Shown piece after piece: positions 53,882-62,841 of a stretch of DNA of 64,000 bases. The DNA lies in the IMG/VR virus record IMGVR_UViG_3300047546_002559, positions 17,138 to 81,137 of that record. One strand, given 5' to 3'. This stretch comes from a virus. The stretch's first letter is position 1, and each line of letters begins with the position of its first letter. The position numbers and the translations under genes are program-made. The notes beneath the pieces were generated by a model. The model searched no databases. It had not been told where the DNA came from and saw only the letters and a list, made by a program, of their open reading frames with translations.

Positions 53882-56800
53882 ATGCCATCTGAACTGTTCG
53901 AATATAAGTCAAGTTCGCTTGGCAACTCCCTCTCATCCAAGGGTGGAAACATCAACCTGGACGAGGCTCAGGGCATAGTTGAGTGTTTCGTGGCCGGTAT
54001 TGGGAATAAGGATTCGGTTGGTGACATCGTCGCAAGCGGCGCATTCACAAAGAGCCTTCAGCGCCGTAAGCCACGCGTTGTTTGGGGCCACAGCTGGAAT
54101 GACCCGATTGGCAAAGTTCTAGAGATTTACGAAGTTCCTAACACAGACAACCGCCTACCGCTCAAGATGAAGATGGCTGGGATTGGCGGTCTTTTCGCTC
54201 GCGTCCAGTTCAACCTGAATTCAGAAAAGGGCCGCGAAGCCTTTGCGATGGTTGCCTTCTTCGGCGAGGAACAGGAATGGTCAATTGGCTACAAGACGCT
54301 GCGAGCCCAGTTTGACCAGAAGTCTCAAGCAAATGTCATCTACGAACTAGAGCTTTATGAGGTTTCGCCAGTTCTCCACGGAGCAAACCAGCTAACCGGA
54401 ACAATTTCGGTTAAGTCGGACGAGCTCGCAGACAGAATGTCTGCAGTAATGGAAGATAGCGGAAGTGCTATCGATAAGGCCGAAATTGAGAAGCAATTGG
54501 CCGCGATTCTCGGTGAAAAAGTATCACTCATGGACGTAAACGATGACGAGGTTACGTTCGCTCGCAGAATGCCCAACGGCGAAGTTGGCCGCTACAAGTG
54601 CGGCTTTAGTGGCAGCCGTGGTCGGTATATGTTCGGCGCCCCAGAACCGATTGTTGTTATGCCAATGCGTAGGCCAATCGCGCCAGCGGCAAATATGCCG
54701 ATGGCTGGACCTAGCATGCCTGCCAACGAGCCACAAAGAGTCATCCGACCATCGCAGATGCCCTCAATGCCTGTGGCGATAAAGCCAGGCGAGAATGGCA
54801 ATCGCATGGTTCCGCTCCCGCCAGTGGAGTACGAAGATGGTGGCAAAGACAGGGAAGAGCCAGAGTTCGACCCCAATAACCTAGACAGGGAAGAGGCCGA
54901 CCTCAGGGATGCCCTTTTAAAAATTGTGAAGCGTCACGGTCGTTTTAATGAGGATTCAACTGGTGTTTACGCGGCATACAGCTCGCCCGAGGAGAACGAA
55001 GTTGCCTCAATCGGAGTTAAGTGCGCAAACTGTGTTTTTTACCAAGGTGGAAATTCCTGCAAGATAATCGCAATGGATGTAGAGCCAGAAGGCAAGTGCA
55101 GATTTGCGGTTATCCCGAAGGGTGTCGTTAAGGGAAGCACGGCAGATACCAAGAATTATGAGCTCGATGAGGAGTTCGCGGAAGAGGACTACCTTGCCGA
55201 GCTTGAAGTTAAGTACCCAGGGGAACTAGCTGTTGCAGCTGTTCGTGGAGCAATAGGAAGACGCCGCAAGAAGCGTCGTAAGTTTAAACTTCTTGGCGAG
55301 TTTGGTTCAAAACAGGACGATTTTGATTTTGACGACAAGCCATACCTGTTGCCAGTTGTTCCGCAGTTTGCATTCCAGGTAAAACAGGCGCTTGACCCAA
55401 TATTTGATTACCACAATGTTGACTCTTTTGTCGATGTAAACGGAATTGTCATCACATCTGGCGTTAGCTTTGAGTTGATTGAGGCAATTGACACAGCTGT
55501 CGAAAATCTAAAAAAAAAATCTCTAACTGAAAACGACATAGAGTGGAAGGCGGCTAGTTACCGCCTCGGTCGTGCTATCGGAAGTCGCCTAATTGACCGT
55601 CCAAACATCGGCGGTGGACGTACGCGTGGAAGATTCTTCACTTCAATAGGCGCTGAAGACTTCGACCCATTTACAGCCCGTGATGCGAATCTAAACGGAA
55701 TCGTTGGTGAAGGTTTGTTCCTTCGTGGTATAGCGCTAGCAACACCGGACCCCACCCCAGACGGCCCTGGCTCCATAAGGAACCCAAAGCCATCACCACG
55801 TCAGCTTTCAAAGCCGGAATCGGAAACAGTAGCCCGTATTGAGAATGCTGCCGGAAAGCTTTCATCGGGGAAAATAGAGCTAGACCTTCCACGATTTGAT
55901 GACCCGGATATCGATTCGGCAGAAAAGTTTGGTGCAGCAGAGTCGCGGCGCGATGAACTTCAGGGCGTACTTGATGGTGCTACCGACCCAGAACAAATAA
56001 AGAAGCTAGAAAGAGCAATTTCAGAACTCGACAAGTACATGAACCGCGTCGAGAAGTTGGCCGAAAGCGAGATGGCTCAGTCTGAGAAGCCAAAGAAGAA
56101 GCCTGCAGCTGGAAAGGTAATAAAGGCCGGTCAGAAACTTTCTAGCGGATATGCAAAATACCTAGATAAGCCGAAATCAAAGCGTTCAATCGATGAGATA
56201 AACAAGTTTGATGGCCCGATTAGCGCTGCCTTGTCGTCTGGGAAATTGCCAGATAAAGCAGAGATTCCAGAAGATTCGCCGATACTGTCGGAAATGTATA
56301 AGCGGATGGCTGATGAAATAATCGCTGTTCTACAAGACCTGATTGATAACCCCGAAAAGGCAAAACAATGGAAGATGCCGTGGCGAAATCCTGAAATTTT
56401 TGCCAGAAACCCAACGCGTAATCGTGTTTACCAGGGCATGAACCAGCTTGCACTTCTTCTGACTGCACAAAGTCGTGGATATACAACAAATAGATGGGCC
56501 GGAAAGACGCAGTGGCAGAAACTTGGTGGAAAACTAAAGCCAGGAGCTAGCGCACGCGGCGTTTCAATCCTCGTGCCGCGTGAGGGACGAATTCTAATGA
56601 ACGCAGATGGCCAGCCGGTTGAGACTGGCCGCTACTACGTTGTTCAGACTGTTTACAACGTCGATGATGTTGCTGGTCTGCCAAAGAAGTTCTACGAGGT
56701 TGAGGATAGCGCCATCAACCAGGAAGAGCGCCTACAGGACTTGGAAAACGTAATTCAGGAAATAGGTCCTAAGTTTGTAGAGTCTAAAGGTCAGCAGGCT

Positions 56801-59800
56801 TTTTATCGCCCCATGACCGACAGCATCCACATGCCGGCGTTTGACCAGTTTGAAAATGCACTCGCATTTTATTCAACAGCAATGCACGAGACAATTCACT
56901 GGACTTCGCACCCAACGCGACTAAATAGAACTCTTGGCAAAGAGTTTGGTGATGAACAATATGCTTTCGAGGAGCTTATTGCCGAAATAGGTTCAGCATT
57001 TGCTCTTGGCTCAATGGGTCTCGAGCCAACAGTCCGCGAAGACCATCTTCTGTATCTAAATAGCTGGCTAAAGAAGCTCAAGTCAGACCCACTTGCGATA
57101 CATAGGGCAATAGTCCAGGCACAGCAAGCAAATGACTATCTTCTTAACCGTTCGGCGACAATGCGAAGACTTGCTGGCATACCTGACGATGAGCGTAAGG
57201 GCAAGGACGATATATGGTTCGAAGTTCCTATGCTCGCCGGCTATGAGGATATTGAGCCAATAAAGCCAACAACAACAATAACTGGCCCACTAGAGGACCT
57301 GCTTGACTCAGAAGCATGGGATGAATTTGTCCCAGATTCACCAAATCTGAGTATCGCGGAGCGCGAACTTCGTTCATACGACGTAGCGCCAAATGCGCCG
57401 TCAAAGAACAAGGCAGGAGTTGTTATTACTCCGTCCGGAGCGCTTGCAAGCGGTAAAAAGGCTGGGAAAATCAAGGGTACAAAGCCTGGCGTTCCAGAAA
57501 TCGACAGAATTGCTGAAGATGTATCGCTAAAGCTTGCATTTGGTCTGGCTAATGAGCCCACAAATGAGCAGCGCGACATTATGGCTGTTGCTCTATCGCT
57601 TATCCACGGCAATAATCCTGCAATTTTAAGTGTTCTTGCTGGTGCTGGAACTGGAAAAACGACAACGCTTAAAAGCATCGCGTGGGCTCTTCAGAGAGAA
57701 TTCGACCTATGGCCGGAAGGTGACCCAAGAAGGGCGGAACAGCTTGCTTACCTATCGGATAGATATGGAATTGATTTCAGCAAGATAAAACCAGAGAAGA
57801 TTGCTGATGCAGTAACTGAGTTAGCAAAGAATAATAAAACCGGAAATCTTTACTATACGGTTTTCAACACAAAAAACCAACTAGAAGCCGAAACAGAATT
57901 CCCACGAAATACGGGTATTGCTACTACGGACAAGCTCTGGCAGTGGTCGCTCCGTCTTGGTCAGGGTGACAAAAAGTATGGACCGGGCATGCGCAGAAAA
58001 ATGGGCATGCTAAACAAGAGCCGAGAGAGCAAAAAGTCCATGCGTAGAAATCCGGCATGGAAGAGCGAAGAAGAGACGCCAGGCGTCGAAAAAATGATTG
58101 GAAAAAATTTCGTCAGAGAAAAATTTGACGGAACAACCGAAACGTTTGTTGGTGAGGACCCTGGTTTTGAGGCTCTTGGCTGGACAATGCTTCAAAAAGG
58201 TGACGACTTTGCTGAGCATCTTGGCCTAGAGAAATGGCCAGATGTTGTAAAAAGAAAGAAAATGAAGCCAGACGTGGATGCTTCCGGCAGGCCTATTCGT
58301 GATGAAAAAGGAAAAGTAAAGAAGTCAGAAGTAGAAGTAGAGGGTTTTGAACTTCCAAACGGAACGTTCCTTGAACTTTCCGAAATGGGCGACCTTCTAT
58401 CTAACGCCCTTAAGCGCTGGGGTCTGTCCAAAGAAGAAAAAGTTACAGCACAACACTTCATGCCTCCAAAACAGAGACTTGAAGACATGGATACGCCGCG
58501 TGGAAAGGACAATCAACCCACAGGCGTTGACAGCATTCTCACCGAAGAGCAAATTCCTAAAAAATGGATTGAGGCGGTCCAGTCAATCGTGGACGAGATT
58601 GCAGATGGCGACTCTAACCTGCTACCAACAATGGAACTTGTGTCTAAATTCTGGATGATGACAGACCCTGACCTGAGAACAGACCCAGGTTTAATTACGC
58701 ACTCTTCAGCTCAAACAAGAGTAAAAGTATCCGTTCCATCATCGCTACGCGAAGGCGATACATACGTTTATGACGGCGAAGAGTGGGTTGTTACAGGATT
58801 AACCAAAAAGGCTGGGAAAACATCAAGTGCTACCTTACGTAAAAAGATGGCATCAAAGGAAAATCCCCTCGGTGCATTCTTGCTAGACGAGGTGCAAGAC
58901 TCAAACGAGGTTCTCGAAACAGTTCTAGATAGGAATAGGGATAAGCTCCCTATTATTCTTGTCGGAGACGATAGACAGGCTGTCTATGCATTCCGCGATG
59001 CAAAGAATATTCTGGCGTCACTTGATTCAGAGTACTCACAGGACATTACAGAGTCGTTTAGATATGGCGAAACTGTAGGTCATGCCGCAAACCTGGTTCT
59101 TGGAGCACAAAATGTTCATCTGCGTAGACAGGGTGTTAAGCAACAGCCGTGGAAGCACGTTAAGGGCCAGGCGCAAACTGTTATCAATAGGCAGTTTGAC
59201 CCACTATTGCCAGAAAAAGATAGGCTCGGCAATAATCCGGTCGATGAAATAGATGATGCAACACGCCAGATATTGATAGCCGATATAGAGAAAAAATATT
59301 CTACTCCAGAGAAGAAGCTTGACCTGCTGTCACTAGATAGACCAGCACAGGACAAGGCCTTAAAGGAGCTTAGGGATACGCTTTATGGACCAAAAGCTGG
59401 TCAAATAGTAGATAGATATGCAGAGGCCGATAAGGGCAATCTGCCAACGATGATTCTCTGTAGAACAAACGGTGAAATAATCAACGAAGCTCTAAAGTTT
59501 ATAAATATAGTCATAAATAGTAAGGCTGTTGAGCGTGATGAACGAGGCATGCCAAAACTACCTGAAGTAATTATTCCAGCTAGCAAGTGGGAGCAGCTTC
59601 TTACATTTACTAAGCACCTTGACTTCATAATGCGTTCACCTGCAAAGCAGCAAGAATACATAGCAAGATTTGGTAAGCCAGAGATGTCATCATGGCTCGG
59701 ACCGATTTGGACACAGGGCACCTTGCAGAAAGCTCTCAATCAGTCAAAGTATCAACAGGCGCGCAGCGCATACAAACTGATAATGCAGCCGCCAAAGAGC

Positions 59801-62713
59801 GACCCAACTGCTCCGCCACTTGGCACTCGCGGCATGCTTGAACTTTTGCAGGGAACGATAGTTAGAAGCGTTCATGAAAAGGGCAAAGCTAAAGGCAAAG
59901 AAAAAATTGAGATAATCCCAGCTGTTTTGTTACCAGAGCGCAAAACGATGGAGCTTGATAACTGGGCGGTTGGCATCGACCAGGTAAGAGAAATAGCCGG
60001 TAGGCAAAAGTCAGCATGGAAGTCTTCGCCAACCCAGAGAGAAAAACTATTTATTATCCCGAATGTCGATGACACCTACAAGCAGGCTGTATATGCCGCA
60101 CTTGACATAGAAGGTGGGGACGATAAGAGACCAGGAAAGCCAACTGGAAGAATAATAATAACTGGAGACGGAGTCGATACAGGTCGCCCAATCGATATGC
60201 CAGATGGGTCGCAGAGGCCCAATACTCCGACTGGTGGTCGCGGTTCGAACAACGGTAGATACCGTAGAGACCTCGAGAAAGCAATAATTAAACTTGGCCT
60301 GCAGGACAAAGTAAAGCCAATGGCTGAAGCCGAACGCGGTTTTAGAAAAGAAGGCGAAGCTCAGCGCAGGCTTTATGACGGTTTCGTCATTGAAGGCGCA
60401 ACGATAGAGGAAAGCACTGAGATTCTAGGACAATTAGCACAAGCGCTTCGAGATTCCGCAAAGACCGCAGGTGGAGATGTTGAAATTACAACAATGCAGC
60501 TTTCGAAGGGTCGCGAATCTAGATTCGTTGCAGTTGCGGAGGACCTCAGCGACCCAATTTCAAATATCCCGGAAAAACTGGCGCAGGGTGAAGCTGGCGT
60601 CAGCTATATGGAAGAAGGCAACCTAGTTCACGTTGCATTCTCGCGTGCAAAAGAACAGCTCGACCCGGGCACTGCCGGATTTGTTTACTGGCTACATGAC
60701 CAGCGCACAAAAGCGGTGCGAGAAGCCATAACGCAGGCTGTAAAAGATGGACATATTCCGCCAGAGCTCGATAAGGGCGCATTTAGCGACGATGGCGGCA
60801 TTGAGTTGCCGGAATGGTACAAAAAGCTCAACTCTATGTCTCTAGAGGAGCTAAAGGATGGATTCCCGGCTCGTCCAACAGACAAAAAAGAAGACGAAGA
60901 CATAACTGTCCCATCACCTGTTGATGGTGGAGAACCCGATGATTTTGAACCAATCGTTACGGAAATTGACGAAGATGATTACGAAATGGGGGATACTGAC
61001 GTCCCGAGTGACGAAGGTGAAAAACTACCAACATTCGATGATGATGAAGAAATTATGGACGATGGCGAACTTCCGGAAGTCCCAGGCATGCGCCTATCCA
61101 GTGGCGCGACTCCTGGTGCGGATAGGCGCATAGCTCGCAGAAATAGGCGCATAGCAAAGAGCAATTTGTACTCAAATAGCATGAGTGCACAGCAGCTTGC
61201 TGGAATAAGAATTAGCGGCGACCCAAATTCAAGCAAAAATAGACAAGCATTAGAGTTCGCAATGCAAGCATGGGACGGTGTACGTCGTCGTGGCATAGCT
61301 ATTGACGTTGACGACGATACGCTTTCGGTAGCAGAGCGTCAGTCTAGGACGCGCGGTGCCATGCAGAGTGTCGGTGCGGCCATGAGGGGGCGCAAGGATA
61401 GGGTCCGCATTGGTAAGGTTAGTGATAATGGAAGAAATGAAAATCCATCGGCGGAAACATGGATGCTTTCTGTTGACAAGCTTGCTGACACAATAAGGAT
61501 TCCAACAGAATTTACGTCAAGAGAAAACTCCGAGGGTGGCTCGACAATCCGCTGGACCCAGTCGCGCCCTGCAACGAGGGAAGAAATTGGTAAATTGCTT
61601 GGCCTTAGCCCTGCCGACGCAGAAAAGCTAAAGGACCCAGATGCAGGCATAAACCATGACGCAGTACGTCTTCTCATTGCGGAACTAGGCAAACAGGAAG
61701 ACCTTCCAGCATGGAGATACTTTGCTCCTGTTAGCGCCGATGAGGCAAGGCGCATAACCCCTTCACCCGAAGGCGATATTGCGGAAAATATCCCTCAGGT
61801 AGATTTGGCTGCAGAAAATGCTGGCCGTGCAAACATGCGAGATAGGTTTATTATCGAAACCTTCGGCAAAGACGCATATCCGCACTGGTTTGACGTCGAG
61901 GAAAACCAGTCGATGACGCCAGATGAGTACGTCCAGCTTGGAGAGATAAGTGAAACGTCTAAATTCCGTGCCTCTGGTCGCTTCTACCCAGATAGCGCAA
62001 TCAAGGGCGACTCGGAAGCAGAAGTTGACCTTTACGGCGAATCACTTGACGCGCTTGTACCAGCAGAGGGTGCAGTAGATGCAACAGGCGATGTGCTGAG
62101 AAACGACAAGACTTCAATAGAAGATTTCGACCTTGACTCTCTGATTGATTATCTAGGAATAGACAAAAAAGAGTGGAAGAAGGGCCTGCAGGAAAGACTT
62201 TCTGCAGCTTTTGGCACTGATTCGGTCGGAATCAACGATGAATGGAGAAGAAAAGGCATCCCAACAGCGACGGTTGCCCACATGATTAGAACGGGCGTTC
62301 TGCCAGATGCAGGGTCGGTATGGAAAGAGGCAGATGCCGGGCAAAAATTCGACGACGAGATGAAGAGGCCAAAGTATGCGGTCTACGAGGCTTTGACTGA
62401 ATTTATTGACAAGAGCTTCCCTAATTCCAGACTCAATAACAGAGAAAACAGAAACAAGATAATTGGCGCCACGGACATGGGGTACACCCTGACCAACGCG
62501 GCCAAGAATCGCGGTTCTGTCTGGAGCCCTGGGAAAGGGAACGAGCCACGGTTCTCTCGCGGAGAAATGCAATCAATGGTTGACAGGTTCAATGAAATAT
62601 TTGGAACTAACCACACACTTGATGACATCTTCAGCGACGAGCAACTGAGAACGGCCAAGGAAAGAGTCGAGTCCGGGAATACCCTTTCGGGCAAGAAAAA
62701 GCCAAAGGCTTAA
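53882..62713 (+). CDS. Giant polyprotein: S78 prohead protease, ArdC antirestriction domain, UvrD/FBH1-like helicase
   Basis: A protein of 2943 residues. (1) 1-180: S78 prohead protease with H70 (VWGHSW), S134 (EWSIGY) and E160 (LYEVSPVLHGA). (2) 381-406: C381, C384, C393, C406 in a CxxC-x8-C-x12-C layout, like high-potential iron-sulfur proteins. (3) 601-612: EF-hand-like DANLNGIVGEG. (4) About 800-1108: ArdC antirestriction, an ssDNA-binding half (NPTRNRVYQGMNQLALLL, WAGKTQWQKLGG) and metallopeptidase HETIH at 1002-1006 with EELIAEIG (1030-1037). (5) About 1210-2260: SF1 UvrD/FBH1-like helicase: Walker A AGAGTGKT (1253-1260), LLDEVQD (D1669, E1670), GDDRQAVYAFRDA, and VHVAFSRAKEQL near 2249. 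(6) About 2405-2943: unknown. LSSG/LASG occurs at 660, 753, 784, 1188 and 2405, mostly between modules. The protease role is firm; processing and packaging of the rest are inference. Confidence 0.93.
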   Translation: MPSELFEYKSSSLGNSLSSKGGNINLDEAQGIVECFVAGIGNKDSVGDIVASGAFTKSLQRRKPRVVWGHSWNDPIGKVLEIYEVPNTDNRLPLKMKMAGIGGLFARVQFNLNSEKGREAFAMVAFFGEEQEWSIGYKTLRAQFDQKSQANVIYELELYEVSPVLHGANQLTGTISVKSDELADRMSAVMEDSGSAIDKAEIEKQLAAILGEKVSLMDVNDDEVTFARRMPNGEVGRYKCGFSGSRGRYMFGAPEPIVVMPMRRPIAPAANMPMAGPSMPANEPQRVIRPSQMPSMPVAIKPGENGNRMVPLPPVEYEDGGKDREEPEFDPNNLDREEADLRDALLKIVKRHGRFNEDSTGVYAAYSSPEENEVASIGVKCANCVFYQGGNSCKIIAMDVEPEGKCRFAVIPKGVVKGSTADTKNYELDEEFAEEDYLAELEVKYPGELAVAAVRGAIGRRRKKRRKFKLLGEFGSKQDDFDFDDKPYLLPVVPQFAFQVKQALDPIFDYHNVDSFVDVNGIVITSGVSFELIEAIDTAVENLKKKSLTENDIEWKAASYRLGRAIGSRLIDRPNIGGGRTRGRFFTSIGAEDFDPFTARDANLNGIVGEGLFLRGIALATPDPTPDGPGSIRNPKPSPRQLSKPESETVARIENAAGKLSSGKIELDLPRFDDPDIDSAEKFGAAESRRDELQGVLDGATDPEQIKKLERAISELDKYMNRVEKLAESEMAQSEKPKKKPAAGKVIKAGQKLSSGYAKYLDKPKSKRSIDEINKFDGPISAALSSGKLPDKAEIPEDSPILSEMYKRMADEIIAVLQDLIDNPEKAKQWKMPWRNPEIFARNPTRNRVYQGMNQLALLLTAQSRGYTTNRWAGKTQWQKLGGKLKPGASARGVSILVPREGRILMNADGQPVETGRYYVVQTVYNVDDVAGLPKKFYEVEDSAINQEERLQDLENVIQEIGPKFVESKGQQAFYRPMTDSIHMPAFDQFENALAFYSTAMHETIHWTSHPTRLNRTLGKEFGDEQYAFEELIAEIGSAFALGSMGLEPTVREDHLLYLNSWLKKLKSDPLAIHRAIVQAQQANDYLLNRSATMRRLAGIPDDERKGKDDIWFEVPMLAGYEDIEPIKPTTTITGPLEDLLDSEAWDEFVPDSPNLSIAERELRSYDVAPNAPSKNKAGVVITPSGALASGKKAGKIKGTKPGVPEIDRIAEDVSLKLAFGLANEPTNEQRDIMAVALSLIHGNNPAILSVLAGAGTGKTTTLKSIAWALQREFDLWPEGDPRRAEQLAYLSDRYGIDFSKIKPEKIADAVTELAKNNKTGNLYYTVFNTKNQLEAETEFPRNTGIATTDKLWQWSLRLGQGDKKYGPGMRRKMGMLNKSRESKKSMRRNPAWKSEEETPGVEKMIGKNFVREKFDGTTETFVGEDPGFEALGWTMLQKGDDFAEHLGLEKWPDVVKRKKMKPDVDASGRPIRDEKGKVKKSEVEVEGFELPNGTFLELSEMGDLLSNALKRWGLSKEEKVTAQHFMPPKQRLEDMDTPRGKDNQPTGVDSILTEEQIPKKWIEAVQSIVDEIADGDSNLLPTMELVSKFWMMTDPDLRTDPGLITHSSAQTRVKVSVPSSLREGDTYVYDGEEWVVTGLTKKAGKTSSATLRKKMASKENPLGAFLLDEVQDSNEVLETVLDRNRDKLPIILVGDDRQAVYAFRDAKNILASLDSEYSQDITESFRYGETVGHAANLVLGAQNVHLRRQGVKQQPWKHVKGQAQTVINRQFDPLLPEKDRLGNNPVDEIDDATRQILIADIEKKYSTPEKKLDLLSLDRPAQDKALKELRDTLYGPKAGQIVDRYAEADKGNLPTMILCRTNGEIINEALKFINIVINSKAVERDERGMPKLPEVIIPASKWEQLLTFTKHLDFIMRSPAKQQEYIARFGKPEMSSWLGPIWTQGTLQKALNQSKYQQARSAYKLIMQPPKSDPTAPPLGTRGMLELLQGTIVRSVHEKGKAKGKEKIEIIPAVLLPERKTMELDNWAVGIDQVREIAGRQKSAWKSSPTQREKLFIIPNVDDTYKQAVYAALDIEGGDDKRPGKPTGRIIITGDGVDTGRPIDMPDGSQRPNTPTGGRGSNNGRYRRDLEKAIIKLGLQDKVKPMAEAERGFRKEGEAQRRLYDGFVIEGATIEESTEILGQLAQALRDSAKTAGGDVEITTMQLSKGRESRFVAVAEDLSDPISNIPEKLAQGEAGVSYMEEGNLVHVAFSRAKEQLDPGTAGFVYWLHDQRTKAVREAITQAVKDGHIPPELDKGAFSDDGGIELPEWYKKLNSMSLEELKDGFPARPTDKKEDEDITVPSPVDGGEPDDFEPIVTEIDEDDYEMGDTDVPSDEGEKLPTFDDDEEIMDDGELPEVPGMRLSSGATPGADRRIARRNRRIAKSNLYSNSMSAQQLAGIRISGDPNSSKNRQALEFAMQAWDGVRRRGIAIDVDDDTLSVAERQSRTRGAMQSVGAAMRGRKDRVRIGKVSDNGRNENPSAETWMLSVDKLADTIRIPTEFTSRENSEGGSTIRWTQSRPATREEIGKLLGLSPADAEKLKDPDAGINHDAVRLLIAELGKQEDLPAWRYFAPVSADEARRITPSPEGDIAENIPQVDLAAENAGRANMRDRFIIETFGKDAYPHWFDVEENQSMTPDEYVQLGEISETSKFRASGRFYPDSAIKGDSEAEVDLYGESLDALVPAEGAVDATGDVLRNDKTSIEDFDLDSLIDYLGIDKKEWKKGLQERLSAAFGTDSVGINDEWRRKGIPTATVAHMIRTGVLPDAGSVWKEADAGQKFDDEMKRPKYAVYEALTEFIDKSFPNSRLNNRENRNKIIGATDMGYTLTNAAKNRGSVWSPGKGNEPRFSRGEMQSMVDRFNEIFGTNHTLDDIFSDEQLRTAKERVESGNTLSGKKKPKA

Positions 62714-62750
62714 ACTTAATAAAACGGGCAGAAGTAATAGATGTTGCTAA

Positions 62751-62781
62751 TTCACGCTCCTATAGCGTGATAGGTTATAAT
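62751..62781 (+). promoter_or_regulatory. Candidate promoter with inverted repeat upstream of the acidic gene
   Basis: TCACGCT (62752-62758) and AGCGTGA (62764-62770) form a perfect 7-base stem with a 5-base loop. A consensus -10 box TATAAT lies at 62776-62781, 60 bases before the ATG at 62842. The -35 candidate TTCACG (62751-62756) is 19 bases upstream, which is long. The repeat could be an operator or the terminator of the giant gene. Confidence 0.45.
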
Positions 62782-62841
62782 TTAAAGACAATTAATGGTT
62801 AATGGTCCATCCGGTCATTTCCCTGCACTCACGGGAGTTGT

